Shown: positions 11,201 to 18,545 of the stretch, piece by piece
How positions within the stretch are numbered: position 1 is the first letter of the stretch
Layout: the number at the start of each line of letters is the position of its first letter
Assembly: GCF_014205225.1 (NCBI RefSeq)
Contig: NZ_JACHNB010000001.1
Span: 2,108,001-2,172,000, forward strand
Direction of reading: 5' to 3'
Origin: Actinoplanes octamycinicus
GTDB taxonomy: Bacteria > Actinomycetota > Actinomycetes > Mycobacteriales > Micromonosporaceae
DNA length: 64,000 nucleotides
Notes under the pieces: model-generated
The model's database searches: none
Told to the model about the DNA's origin: nothing
Seen by the model: only the letters and a program-made list of their open reading frames with translations
Position numbers and translations under genes: made by a program

Positions 11201-11364
11201 AGATCCAGGGCGGCCGTCAGCGCCTCGGCTCCGGCCGCGAACGGATGCGGACGGAGCCGCGCCCGGGAGGGCGCGGACTCCCGGGTGGCGGGCTCCTCGG
11301 CCCAGAGCAGCAACCGGCCTGGCCGCCCCGACCCGGGCACCCAGCCGCCGTGAACGACGAGCAC
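8215..11364 (-). CDS. SNF2-family DNA helicase/translocase (HelZ-like)
   Basis: A 1049-residue superfamily 2 ATPase. The first ~440 residues are a family-specific region, then an SNF2-associated domain (about 440-560), then the motor: motif I DDMGLGKTAQT near residue 601, motif II CDEAQAIKN near 700, ALTGTPVENHLAELWSIMDF, and motif VI DQATDRAFRIGQ near 978. It should translocate on double-stranded DNA and remodel DNA-protein complexes. The cellular role of HelZ-like proteins is not established; they occur in chromosome maintenance and in defence-like contexts. The GTG start at 11364 has AGGGGG five bases upstream. The VOC gene lies 40 bp before it on the same strand. Confidence 0.9.
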   Translation of the reverse strand: MLVVHGGWVPGSGRPGRLLLWAEEPATRESAPSRARLRPHPFAAGAEALTAALDLSEATAGTSLIQLPGTARGPIPSPETGIETTSPRGVRLAGWTVPTLTVPGESALALLAALAEPDPAAPWVAGASLRYLCLLAGWACDLAQRGRMLPQLVLEDRVPTARWRSVLTGPDLATYRDFAAGMPPVVRALTTPTARPTSRPGALTPSDTPSGAAPGSGAEPAGGSAAGAGSAGHDVGRTLRDALETMLDAAARSTLPERILGGHRAGPRAPLPDRWVGALTADDPTLPDAPAAELRDLRKALDDWMRAAQAANGPIRVSFRLIEPEPGEDAWDLEFALQSAEDSGLYLPAEAVWAGERFPGLPRRPDEALLAGLGRAVRLFPALHEALREQQPAAMTLSTAEAYDFLRQAAPLLQAAGFGVQLPSWAGRKGVGLKLTTRSRSKSKSGGSSRAAADSGFGLTEIVDFRLDLVIGDGVVSAEELAELARLKVPLVRVRGQWVELDDRQLKAALKAVGRRREGELTAAEVLQQVVEGGEEDLPLVEVDADGTLGDLLSGQASERLDPMPTPVGFQGALRPYQERGLSWLHFLSRLGLGGILADDMGLGKTAQTISLLLTERLGRAPGEVAPTLLICPMSLITNWRKEAARFAPALRVYVHHGATRQRGEDFLAAVAAADLVLTTYGTASRDLETLREIGWSRVACDEAQAIKNSGTRQSQAVRAIPAQTRLALTGTPVENHLAELWSIMDFCNPGLLGPAKRFRRRFQEPIEVNQDPDATAALKRATGPFVLRRLKTDKTIISDLPEKNEMKVWCTLTPEQATLYQAVVEDMMSEIESSEGIQRRGNVLAAMMKLKQVCNHPAHLLKDGSRLPDRSGKLARLEELAEEIVEDGDKALVFTQYAEWGSLLQPYLAAHLDRPVLWLHGGLSKSRRDELVDRFQTADEPMLFLLSLKAAGTGLNLTAANHVVHFDRWWNPAVEDQATDRAFRIGQSRDVQVRKFICTGTLEEKIDAMIERKKALASAVVGTGEEWITDLSTDQLRELFALDPAAVG

Positions 11365-11404
11365 TTCAACCCCCTGAACAGTCCGTCGAGATTATCGGCC
11401 CCGA

Positions 11405-11785
11405 CTACTGCTCGGCGAACTCCGCGAGCTCGTAGACGACCCCATTGGGGTCGGTGACCAGAAGCAGACGCTCGCCCCACGGCTCCTCGCGGATCGGCAG
11501 CGAGGGCTCGACGCCCTCGGCGCGCAGCCGCTCCTGCTCGGCGTCCAGGTCGTCGACCACGAAGGCGATGATCGTGCCGGCGACCCGGACCTCACGCAGC
11601 TCCGGGGGCAGCACCTCCAGGCCGACCGCGTGGAACACCACGTCGACCCCGTCGTCGTCGCGGCTCATCGAGGCGAAGCAGTCGGCGGAGATCCGCTCGT
11701 GGTAGCCGAAGTGGTCCGCGAGAAACTTGCTGGAGGACGGGACGTCGTCGACGGTGACACAGACGACGGACGACTTGATACGCAT
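11405..11785 (-). CDS. VOC (glyoxalase/bleomycin-resistance-like) family protein
   Basis: A 126-residue vicinal-oxygen-chelate protein. The beta-alpha-beta-beta-beta halves are visible: IKSSVVCVTVDDVPSSSKFLADHFGY, then GTIIAFVVDDLDAEQERLRAEGVEP and LLLVTDPNGVVYELAEF, ending in a metal-ligand-type Glu. Substrate unknown; many relatives are dioxygenase-like or drug-binding. The ATG at 11785 has GGGGAGG upstream. It is divergent from the TetR-type regulator, with that regulator's likely operator between them. Confidence 0.85.
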   Translation of the reverse strand: MRIKSSVVCVTVDDVPSSSKFLADHFGYHERISADCFASMSRDDDGVDVVFHAVGLEVLPPELREVRVAGTIIAFVVDDLDAEQERLRAEGVEPSLPIREEPWGERLLLVTDPNGVVYELAEFAEQ

Positions 11786-11808
11786 GGCGCCTCCCCAGGG
11801 CGAGTTTG

Positions 11809-11837
11809 TTGTACGCCGTATAGAATACACCGTACAA
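11809..11837. promoter_or_regulatory. TetR-type palindromic operator
   Basis: The arms TTGTACGCCGTAT (11809-11821) and ATACACCGTACAA (11825-11837) match in 11 of 13 positions around a 3-bp centre. It sits between the divergent VOC and TetR-type starts, 24 bp before the first and 18 bp before the second, so binding could repress both. The AT-rich TATAGAATAC centre may also serve as a -10 element. Confidence 0.75.
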
Positions 11838-11855
11838 GAATGGAGTGCCACCCCG

Positions 11856-12629
11856 ATGGCCGAAGCGCGCCGCACGATCGACCTTCTGTGGTTTCCGGAG
11901 GCGGCCGAGCGCAAGCGAGGCCGCCGTCCGGGCCTGACCGTGGCCCGGGTCGTGGAGACCGGCATCGCCCTGGCCGACGCCGAGGGCCTGGACGCGGTGT
12001 CGATGCGCCGGGTCGCCGCCGACCTGGGCGTGGTGCCGATGACGCTCTACACCTACGTGCCGGACAAGGCGACCCTGCTGGACCTGATGCTGGACCGGGT
12101 CTACCTGGCGATGCCGCGCCGGGAGCTGCCGGACCGGCCGTGGCGGGAGCGGCTGGCGGCGATCGCCGAGGAGAACCGGGAGCTGGTCGCCGAGCACCCG
12201 TGGGTGGCCGGGCTGCCGGCCAACCGGCCGCCGCTGGGTCCCGGCCTGATGGCGAAGTACGAGCACGAGCTGCGCGCCCTCGACGGCTGCGGGCTGACCG
12301 ACCTGGAGATCGACTCGGCGCTGACCTTCCTGATCGGCTTCGTCCAGTCCGCGGCGCGGACCGCGGCCGACATGCGCGCCGCGGAGGCCCGGATGCCGGA
12401 GACCGACTGGGAGTGGTGGCAGGAGCGGGGCCCGATCTTCGAGGTGGTCTTCGACCAGCACGCCTACCCGACCGCGACCCGGGTCGGCGCGGCCGCGGGT
12501 GAGGCGCTGGGCGCCGCCTATGATCCCGACCACGCCTACGAGTTCGGCCTGCAGCGGGTGCTGGACGGGCTCGGCGTGCTGATCGACGGGCGGGGCGCCG
12601 GTGACCCGGGCGGTGACCCGGGCCGCTGA
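11856..12629 (+). CDS. TetR/AcrR-family transcriptional regulator
   Basis: A 257-residue regulator. The DNA-binding domain spans about residues 25-75: VARVVETGIALADAEGLDAVSMRRVAADLG followed by the TetR signature MTLYTYVPDKATLLDLM. The longer C-terminal ligand domain fits the TetR_C_1-like group (TetR/TipA-associated regulators of ~230-260 residues). It is divergent from the VOC gene and has a strong palindromic operator just upstream, so autoregulation plus control of the VOC gene is the likely arrangement. The ATG at 11856 is chosen on the MAEARRTIDLLWF start; GGAG lies 10 nt upstream. Confidence 0.88.
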   Translation: MAEARRTIDLLWFPEAAERKRGRRPGLTVARVVETGIALADAEGLDAVSMRRVAADLGVVPMTLYTYVPDKATLLDLMLDRVYLAMPRRELPDRPWRERLAAIAEENRELVAEHPWVAGLPANRPPLGPGLMAKYEHELRALDGCGLTDLEIDSALTFLIGFVQSAARTAADMRAAEARMPETDWEWWQERGPIFEVVFDQHAYPTATRVGAAAGEALGAAYDPDHAYEFGLQRVLDGLGVLIDGRGAGDPGGDPGR

Positions 12630-12662
12630 CGACGGCCGGGGAGTGGACGTACGCTTCCTGTC

Positions 12663-13898
12663 GTGACGGCGAATCGGGAGATCGACAGCATCCTGCAGCG
12701 CGGCGCCGACGGTGGGCGGATCACCCCCGAGGAGGCGCTGCTGCTCTACACGGAGGCCCCGTTCCACGCGCTGGGCGAGGCGGCCGACACGGTCCGCCGC
12801 CGGCGGTACCCGGACGGCATCGTCACCTACCTGATCGACCGCAACATCAACTACACCAACGTGTGCGTCACCGCCTGCAAGTTCTGCGCGTTCTTCCGGG
12901 CGCCGAAGCACAAGGAGGGCTGGTCGCACCCGACCGAGGAGATCCTCCGCCGGTGCGGTGAGGCGGTCGAGCTGGGCGCCACCCAGGTGATGCTGCAGGG
13001 CGGCCACCACCCGGACTTCGGGGTGGAGTACTACGAGGAGCTGTTCTCCTCGGTCAAGCAGGCGTTCCCGCAGCTCGCCATCCACTCGATCGGCCCGAGC
13101 GAGATCCTGCACATGGCCAAGGTCTCCGGCGTCTCGATCGAGGATGCGATCCTCCGGATCAAGGCGGCCGGGCTGGACTCGATCGCCGGCGCCGGCGCCG
13201 AGATGCTGCCGGAGCGGCCGCGCAAGGCGATCGCCCCGCTGAAGGAGAGCGGAGCGCGCTGGCTCGAGGTGATGGCGGTCGCGCATCGTAACGGCCTGTC
13301 CTCGACCGCGACCATGATGATGGGCACCGGCGAGACCAACGCCGAGCGGATCGAGCACATCCGGATGATCCGCGACGTGCAGGACCTCGCGGTGTCCCGG
13401 GGCTACCAGGACGTCCCGGTCGAGGAGTCGCACGCGGTGGGTGGCTTCCGGGCCTTCATCCCGTGGACTTACCAGCCGGAGAACAACCATCTGAAGGGCC
13501 GCACCCAGGCCACCACGATGGAGTACCTGCGGTTCATCGCGGTCTCCCGGCTGTTCTTCGACAACGTCGCGCACCTGCAGGCGTCCTGGCTCACCACCGG
13601 CAAGGACATCGGCCAGCTCTCGCTGCACATGGGCGTCGACGACCTGGGCTCGATCATGCTGGAGGAGAACGTGATCTCCTCGGCCGGCGCCCGGCATCGG
13701 TCCAACCTGCACGAGCTGATCTCGATGATCCGCACCGCGGACCGGATCCCGGCCTGGCGCGACACGTGGTACCGGCACCTCGCGGTGCACCGGACCCCGG
13801 CCGACGACCCGACCGACGACCGCGTGGTGTCGCACTTCTCGTCGATCGCGATCCCCGGCGGCGGCCGGAAACAGCTGCCGCTGGTCGAGGCCAGCTGA
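12663..13898 (+). CDS. mqnC: Cyclic dehypoxanthinyl futalosine synthase MqnC, radical SAM
   Basis: A 411-residue radical SAM enzyme with the cluster motif CVTACKFC (CxxxCxxC) near residue 70 and family signatures MLQGGHHPDFGVEYYEEL, GAGAEMLPERPR, MMMGTGETNAERIEH and AFIPWTYQPENN. It converts dehypoxanthine futalosine to its cyclic form, the third stage of the pathway that MqnA opens. The GTG start at 12663 lies 34 bp after the TetR-type gene. The gene is cytoplasmic and its cluster is oxygen-sensitive. Confidence 0.95.
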   Translation: MTANREIDSILQRGADGGRITPEEALLLYTEAPFHALGEAADTVRRRRYPDGIVTYLIDRNINYTNVCVTACKFCAFFRAPKHKEGWSHPTEEILRRCGEAVELGATQVMLQGGHHPDFGVEYYEELFSSVKQAFPQLAIHSIGPSEILHMAKVSGVSIEDAILRIKAAGLDSIAGAGAEMLPERPRKAIAPLKESGARWLEVMAVAHRNGLSSTATMMMGTGETNAERIEHIRMIRDVQDLAVSRGYQDVPVEESHAVGGFRAFIPWTYQPENNHLKGRTQATTMEYLRFIAVSRLFFDNVAHLQASWLTTGKDIGQLSLHMGVDDLGSIMLEENVISSAGARHRSNLHELISMIRTADRIPAWRDTWYRHLAVHRTPADDPTDDRVVSHFSSIAIPGGGRKQLPLVEAS

Positions 13899-13936
13899 CC
13901 TGCGCCGCGACCGGATCGTTACCCGCCACCTGCGTA

Positions 13937-13989
13937 GCCGACCCCTTCGGCGGTTCCCACCTGGCCGTTCGGCCAGGGTGGGGGTCGGC
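13937..13989 (+). terminator. Two-part hairpin after mqnC, possible terminator
   Basis: An outer pairing of GCCGACCCC (13937-13945) with GGGGTCGGC (13981-13989) encloses CCACCTGGCC pairing with GGCCAGGGTGG (one bulged base). The stem is long and GC-rich but lacks a T tract, as is common in actinobacteria. Confidence 0.55.
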
Positions 13990-14175
13990 GGACCGGTGAG
14001 GGCTGTATTGCTCCTTCGTAACGAGCCCGCCTGTTGCCTGTACCGGCTCGTTCCCGCTGGTTACGTTGCCTGCGTAAGACAGGGAAACACTCATGCGTCG
14101 CCAGCCGCGGGTCCGCGTCGGTGACGAGCATTCGGACCCGACCGATGGCGGTCGTATATATAACGCACAAGGTGC

Positions 14176-14210
14176 GGGCGGGATGGGACACCATCCCGCC
14201 CGTTCTGTTG
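14176..14210 (+). terminator. Hairpin just before menG, possible terminator or attenuator
   Basis: GGGCGGGATGG (14176-14186) and CCATCCCGCCC (14191-14201) form an 11-bp perfect stem with a 4-nt loop, followed by GTTCTGTTGT. It ends about 33 bp before the menG start, so a read-through transcript would have to pass it. Confidence 0.55.
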
Positions 14211-14234
14211 TCCGAGGTGGCAAAGTAGGGCACC

Positions 14235-14933
14235 GTGACGCGCGCAGATCTGGACAAGCAGCCGCACGAGGTCGCCGAGATGTTCGACGGCGTCGCCAAG
14301 CGGTACGACCTGACCAACACGGTGATCTCCCTGGGCCAGGATCGGGGCTGGCGGAAGGCCACCCGGGAGGCGCTCGGCCTCCGTCCGGGTGAGCGGGTCC
14401 TGGACGTGGGCGCGGGCACCGGGATCTCCACCGACGAGCTGGGCCGCTCCGGCGCCTTCGCGGTCGGCGCCGACCTGTCGGTCGGGATGCTGCAGGCCGG
14501 CCGCCGGGTCCGCCCGGATGTGCCGCTGCTGGCCGGGGACGCGCTGCGGCTGCCGTTCCCGGACGCCACCTTCGACGCGGTAACGATCTCCTTCGCGTTA
14601 CGCAACGTGGTCGACACCTCCGCTGCGCTGCGTGAGTTCGGCCGGATCACCCGTCCGGGTGGGCGGCTGGTGGTGTGCGAGTTCAGCACCCCGACGAACG
14701 CGGCGTTCCGGACCGTCTACATGCAGTACCTGATGCGGTCGCTGCCGGTGGTGGCCCGCGGCGTGTCGAGCAACCCGGACGCGTACGTGTACCTGGCCGA
14801 GTCGATCCGGGCCTGGCCGGACCAGGCCGGGTTGGCCGCGCGGATCGCCGATTCGGGGCCGTGGGACCGGGTGGGCTGGCGGAACCTGACGGGTGGTGTG
14901 GTGGCACTGCACCGCGCCACGCGACGCGGCTGA
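14235..14933 (+). CDS. menG: Demethylmenaquinone methyltransferase MenG/UbiE
   Basis: A 232-residue class I SAM-dependent methyltransferase. [25 protein letters not shown] is the UbiE/MenG signature, VLDVGAGTG the SAM-binding loop, and the later motif [13 protein letters not shown] is also typical. It C-methylates demethylmenaquinone to menaquinone, the last ring step. It is membrane-associated but has no transmembrane segment. The GTG start at 14235 follows a structured leader. Confidence 0.93.
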   Translation: MTRADLDKQPHEVAEMFDGVAKRYDLTNTVISLGQDRGWRKATREALGLRPGERVLDVGAGTGISTDELGRSGAFAVGADLSVGMLQAGRRVRPDVPLLAGDALRLPFPDATFDAVTISFALRNVVDTSAALREFGRITRPGGRLVVCEFSTPTNAAFRTVYMQYLMRSLPVVARGVSSNPDAYVYLAESIRAWPDQAGLAARIADSGPWDRVGWRNLTGGVVALHRATRRG

Positions 14934-15034
14934 CGTCGTACCCAAAAAAGGATCTTGATCGGGCATGACCGCGTGTCGGTGACAAATCGGGCGTTTGGCG
15001 AACAGGGCGCGAACCGGCTGTTTAGCTCGATGTC

Positions 15035-15295
15035 ATGACGAAACTCGGACAGCTAGAGGACACTGACATCGATCTCTCGATCGACGACGGCGAGGCTGGT
15101 GAGCGGCGTGCCAGCGAGCTGGCCAACCGCATCCGGATGGTCGCCGCTCAAGATCCGCTGTTGGCGCAAGACCTGGTAGAGGAACTGATCGTCGCTCTGG
15201 ACCGGGCGATGGACGGCACCATCAGAGATCATCTCGACGGTCCGGCACGTGGGATGGCCGAGCGCGTTTTGGGAGATTCTGACCCGGTTCAGTAA
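15035..15295 (+). CDS. Small acidic protein of unknown function
   Basis: An 86-residue acidic, helical reading frame: DTDIDLSIDDGEAGERRASELANRIRM, then VEELIVALDRAMDGTIRDHL. I do not recognise a family. Codon use is less GC-biased in third positions than in neighbours, and no clear ribosome binding site precedes the ATG. It stands between menG and menJ on the same strand, with 101 bp before and 116 bp after. Either a lineage-specific small protein or a chance frame; judged slightly more likely real because of its amphipathic composition. Confidence 0.5.
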   Translation: MTKLGQLEDTDIDLSIDDGEAGERRASELANRIRMVAAQDPLLAQDLVEELIVALDRAMDGTIRDHLDGPARGMAERVLGDSDPVQ

Positions 15296-15369
15296 CCAGG
15301 TCACAACAATCAGGTCGACCTGAGTGCAAAGATCGTCGATAGTCGGCCTAGACTCCGACCGAGGCATGC

Positions 15370-15387
15370 TTGTGAACTAATTCACGA
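15370..15387. promoter_or_regulatory. Rex-type redox operator upstream of menJ
   Basis: TTGTGAACTAATTCACGA (15370-15387) matches the published actinobacterial Rex operator (TGTGAA-N4-TTCACA) in 11 of 12 defined positions and is an 18-bp palindrome with one mismatch. It lies 24 bp before the menJ GTG. Rex releases DNA when the NADH/NAD+ ratio rises, so menJ would be induced under electron-acceptor shortage. Binding is inferred, and no rex gene is in this window. Confidence 0.7.
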
Positions 15388-15411
15388 GCACTGCGGATCG
15401 GAGGCTGCACC

Positions 15412-16704
15412 GTGAACGACCACCCGCCATCCACCGTCGCTGACGAGGCTGACGTGATCGTGGTCGGAGCGGGCCCGGGTGGCAGCGCGGCTGCCTACCA
15501 TCTCGCCCGGCACGGCGTCCGGGTGCTGCTCCTGGAGAAAACCGAGTTCCCGCGCGAGAAGGTGTGTGGCGACGGCCTGACCCCGCGCGCCGTCCGTCAG
15601 CTGGTCCGGATGGGTATCGACACCTCCGAGAAGGCCGGCTGGCTGCAGAACCGGGGTCTGCGCGTGATCGGCGGCGGGGTCCGGCTCGAGCTGGACTGGC
15701 CCGAGCTGGCGAGTTTCCCCAGTTACGGCCTGGTCCGCACCCGTCTGGACTTCGACGACATGCTGGCCCGGCGCGCGGTCGAGGCCGGCGCCCTGCTCCG
15801 CACGAACGTGAACGTCACCGGCCCGGTCCTCAATGACGAAGGCTACGTGATCGGCGTGCAGGCCAAGGCCGGTCCGGGCAAAGAGCCGGTGGAATTCCGG
15901 GCCCCGCTGGTCATCGCGGCGGACGGTGTCTCCGGCAAGTTCCCGCTGGCCCTGGGGCTGGCCAAGCGCGACGACCGTCCGCTCGGGGTGGCCGTCCGGC
16001 GCTACTACCGCTCCGCGGCCCGGGCGGACGACAACTACCTGGAGTCCTGGCTGGAGCTGCGCAGCGCGCAGGACCCGAGCCGGCTCCTCCCCGGCTACGG
16101 CTGGATCTTCGGCCTCGGCGACGGCCGGGTGAACGTCGGCCTCGGCATCCTGAACTCGTCGGACGCCTTCGGCAAGACCAACTACAAGCACCTGCTCACC
16201 GACTGGCTCGGCTCCACCCCGGAGGACTGGGGGATGCGGGACGAGGCGAACGCGGAGGGCCCGACGCTCGGCGCGGCGCTCCCGATGGGCTTCAACCGGG
16301 TGCCGCATTACACCCGCGGGGTAATGCTGGTCGGCGATTCGGGTGGCATGGTCAACCCGATGAACGGCGAGGGCATCGCGTACGCGATGGAGTCCGGTGA
16401 ACTGGCCGCCGAGGTGGCGGTGCAGGCGCTGGCGCGTCCGGCGGGGCCGGACCGGGAGCGGGCGCTGCGCGCGTACCCGGCCGAGCTGAGCGTGCGGTTC
16501 GGTGGCTACTACCGGCTGGGCGGCGTGTTCGTGAAGCTGATCGGCAACCCGCAGATCATGCGGCTGGCCACCAAGCACGGCATGCCGCACCCGACGTTGA
16601 TGAAGTTCGTCCTGAAACTGCTGGCCAACCTCACCGACCCCCGGGGTGGCGACGCGATGGACCGGATCATCAACGGCTTGACGAAGGTGGCGCCTGCCGT
16701 CTGA
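15412..16704 (+). CDS. menJ: Geranylgeranyl-reductase-family flavoprotein, menaquinone reductase MenJ-like
   Basis: A 430-residue FAD enzyme. The dinucleotide motif VIVVGAGPGGSAAAYHLARHG is at the N-terminus, followed by EKVCGDGLTPRAVRQL and, near residue 305, VMLVGDSGGMVNPMNGEGIAYAMESG, as in geranylgeranyl reductases. In mycobacteria MenJ saturates one isoprene unit of menaquinone; the location between menG and nuoA supports the same role. It acts at the membrane face. GTG start at 15412 with GGAGG about 9 nt upstream. The exact number of double bonds reduced cannot be read from sequence. Confidence 0.85.
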   Translation: MNDHPPSTVADEADVIVVGAGPGGSAAAYHLARHGVRVLLLEKTEFPREKVCGDGLTPRAVRQLVRMGIDTSEKAGWLQNRGLRVIGGGVRLELDWPELASFPSYGLVRTRLDFDDMLARRAVEAGALLRTNVNVTGPVLNDEGYVIGVQAKAGPGKEPVEFRAPLVIAADGVSGKFPLALGLAKRDDRPLGVAVRRYYRSAARADDNYLESWLELRSAQDPSRLLPGYGWIFGLGDGRVNVGLGILNSSDAFGKTNYKHLLTDWLGSTPEDWGMRDEANAEGPTLGAALPMGFNRVPHYTRGVMLVGDSGGMVNPMNGEGIAYAMESGELAAEVAVQALARPAGPDRERALRAYPAELSVRFGGYYRLGGVFVKLIGNPQIMRLATKHGMPHPTLMKFVLKLLANLTDPRGGDAMDRIINGLTKVAPAV

Positions 16705-16753
16705 CGACGGAATCGGGCACCCCGACCAAAGGGATATAAAAGCGAAAAACTAG

Positions 16754-16769
16754 TGTGAAGCGGCTAACA
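16754..16769. promoter_or_regulatory. Degenerate Rex-like half-site pair upstream of nuoA
   Basis: TGTGAAGCGGCTAACA has a perfect left Rex half-site (TGTGAA), a 4-bp spacer and a weak right half (4 of 6). It lies 17 bp before the nuoA ATG, downstream of an A-rich stretch (ATATAAAAGCGAAAAAC) that probably holds the promoter. In Streptomyces the nuo operon is a known Rex target, which is why this weak site is listed. Confidence 0.4.
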
Positions 16770-16786
16770 GTCGTACGGGAGTGAAG

Positions 16787-17152
16787 ATGACCCTCAACCC
16801 ATACGTCCCGATCGTCGGGTTGCTGATCCTCGGCGCGCTCTTCGCGTTGTTCTCGGTGTCTGTCGCACCGATCGTCGGGCCGAAGCGCTACAACCGGGCC
16901 AAGATGGACGCCTACGAGTGCGGCATTGAGCCGGCCCCACAACCGATCGGCGGCGGCCGATTCCCGGTGAAGTTCTATCTGACAGCGATGCTCTTCATCG
17001 TCTTCGACATCGAGACCATCTTCCTCTACCCGTGGGCCGTCTCGTTCGAGGCGCTGGGCCTGTTCGGATTCGTGGAAATGGTCCTGTTCATCGTCACCGT
17101 CTTCATCGCCTACACGTACGTGTGGCGGCGCGGCGGACTCAACTGGGACTGA
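16787..17152 (+). CDS. nuoA: NADH dehydrogenase subunit A
   Basis: A 121-residue membrane subunit of complex I with three transmembrane helices. The conserved loop AYECGIEP and [13 protein letters not shown] identify it as NuoA (ND3). It lines the quinone-chamber/E-channel junction. The ATG at 16787 is chosen over GTG at 16781 because GGGAG lies five bases before it. It opens the 14-gene nuo operon. Confidence 0.95.
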   Translation: MTLNPYVPIVGLLILGALFALFSVSVAPIVGPKRYNRAKMDAYECGIEPAPQPIGGGRFPVKFYLTAMLFIVFDIETIFLYPWAVSFEALGLFGFVEMVLFIVTVFIAYTYVWRRGGLNWD

Positions 17153-17157
17153 TAACC

Positions 17158-17829
17158 ATGGGAATCGAAGAGAAGCTGCCCAGTGGCATCCTGCTCACCT
17201 CGGTCGAGAAGCTGTCGAACTGGGCCCGCAAGTCGTCGTTCTGGGGCGCGACCTTCGGCCTGGCCTGCTGTGCCATCGAGATGATGGCGGCCGGCGGACC
17301 GCACTACGACCTGGGTCGCTGGGGCATGGAGGTGTTCCGCGCCTCGCCCCGCCAGGCGGACCTGATGATCGTCGCGGGCCGGGTCAGCCAGAAGATGGCC
17401 CCGGTGGTCCGGCAGATCTACGACCAGATGCCGGAGCCCCGCTCGGTGATCTCGATGGGTGTCTGCGCCTCGTCCGGTGGCATGTTCAACAACTACGCCA
17501 TCGTGCAGGGCGTGGACCACATCGTCCCGGTCGACATCTACCTGCCGGGCTGTCCGCCCCGGCCGGAGATGCTGATCGACGCGATCCTCAAGATGCGCGA
17601 GAAGGTGATGGCCCAGCCGCTCGGCCCGAACGGGCGCAAGATGCTGGAGCAACGCCGCGCCGAGGGAAAGCTGCCGGTCGTCGCGCCGGGTGCCATGCCG
17701 TCGTCCTACCGCGTCGACAAGGCGCGCCGCGCGGAATGGACGCAGGCCGTCATCGAAGGCCGCGAAGAGCAATTGCGGATCGAGAACTGGATGAAGCTCC
17801 AGCCCCATTTGCGGGAGGGTGGCAAATGA
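17158..17829 (+). CDS. nuoB: NADH dehydrogenase subunit B (N2 cluster)
   Basis: A 223-residue peripheral subunit that holds iron-sulfur cluster N2, the final donor to menaquinone. Ligand cysteines are visible in [21 protein letters not shown] and LPGCPPRPE. The C-terminal ~50 residues ([21 protein letters not shown]) extend past the core, as in other actinobacteria. The start follows nuoA after 5 bp and the stop overlaps nuoC (ATGA). Confidence 0.96.
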   Translation: MGIEEKLPSGILLTSVEKLSNWARKSSFWGATFGLACCAIEMMAAGGPHYDLGRWGMEVFRASPRQADLMIVAGRVSQKMAPVVRQIYDQMPEPRSVISMGVCASSGGMFNNYAIVQGVDHIVPVDIYLPGCPPRPEMLIDAILKMREKVMAQPLGPNGRKMLEQRRAEGKLPVVAPGAMPSSYRVDKARRAEWTQAVIEGREEQLRIENWMKLQPHLREGGK

Positions 17830-18545
17830 GTATTCAACCCGGAACCGAGGGTGACATTCCGGTTACTGCACCGACGGGTGCGCATCTGGGTGCACCCGCG
17901 CAGACACCGCCCAGCCCGGATAAGGGCATGTTCGGCGTCAAAGGCACCGGTGACGTCTCCGGCTTCGGCCGCCTGGTCCGCCCCCGACCTGCTGTTTTTG
18001 ACAGCCCACGGCCTTACGGCGGGTATTTCGACGACGTCTATGACGCGTTGGAGGAAGCTTATCCGGCCTTCTCCGAAGCCATCGAGAAGGTGGTGGTGGA
18101 TAGGGCGGAACTCACACTTCACATCAGGGCCGAGAGAATCAAGGACGTCTGTCAGGTAATGAGGGACGAAGGGTCCCTCCGGTTCGAGCTGTGCTCGTCC
18201 GTCGACTGCGTGGACTATCTCGGTTCCGATGAGCGTCGATTCCATGTCGCTTATCAATTGACGTCGATGACGTATCGCCGGAGGGTGCGTCTCGAGGTGG
18301 CCGTCGCCGACGGGGAGCCCGTCCCGAGCGTCACCAGCGTCTACCCGACCGCCGACTGGCAGGAGCGGGAGGTCTACGACATGTTCGGCGTCGTCTTCGC
18401 CGGCCATCCCAACCTCACCCGGATCCTGATGCCGGACGACTGGGAGGGTCACCCCCAGCGCAAGGACTACCCGCTCGGCGGGGTGCCCGTGGAATACAAG
18501 GGCGCCGAGATCCCGCCGCCCGACCAGCGGAGGGTCTACCAGTGA
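17826..18545 (+). CDS. nuoC: NADH dehydrogenase subunit C
   Basis: A 239-residue subunit of the connecting module. After a ~45-residue variable N-terminus, the 30-kDa-subunit fold follows, with the signature [45 protein letters not shown] near the C-terminus (shortened forms: [17 protein letters not shown]). NuoC and NuoD are separate genes here. ATG overlaps the nuoB stop; its stop overlaps the nuoD GTG. Confidence 0.95.
   Translation: MSIQPGTEGDIPVTAPTGAHLGAPAQTPPSPDKGMFGVKGTGDVSGFGRLVRPRPAVFDSPRPYGGYFDDVYDALEEAYPAFSEAIEKVVVDRAELTLHIRAERIKDVCQVMRDEGSLRFELCSSVDCVDYLGSDERRFHVAYQLTSMTYRRRVRLEVAVADGEPVPSVTSVYPTADWQEREVYDMFGVVFAGHPNLTRILMPDDWEGHPQRKDYPLGGVPVEYKGAEIPPPDQRRVYQ

Larger units (their letters stand above)
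13899..14234. other. Structured 336-bp leader region between mqnC and menG
   Basis: No convincing gene is present. It contains three inverted repeats (13937-13989, 14020-14052, 14176-14201) and an AT-rich box TATATATAAC near 14154-14163 that could be a -10 element for menG. No known riboswitch class was recognised. The first hairpin may end mqnC transcription; the last lies 33 bp before menG. Confidence 0.5.

Noticed and set aside
14034..14228. 64-residue frame before menG
   Set aside because: It overlaps hairpins in the leader, has no ribosome binding site and no family resemblance.
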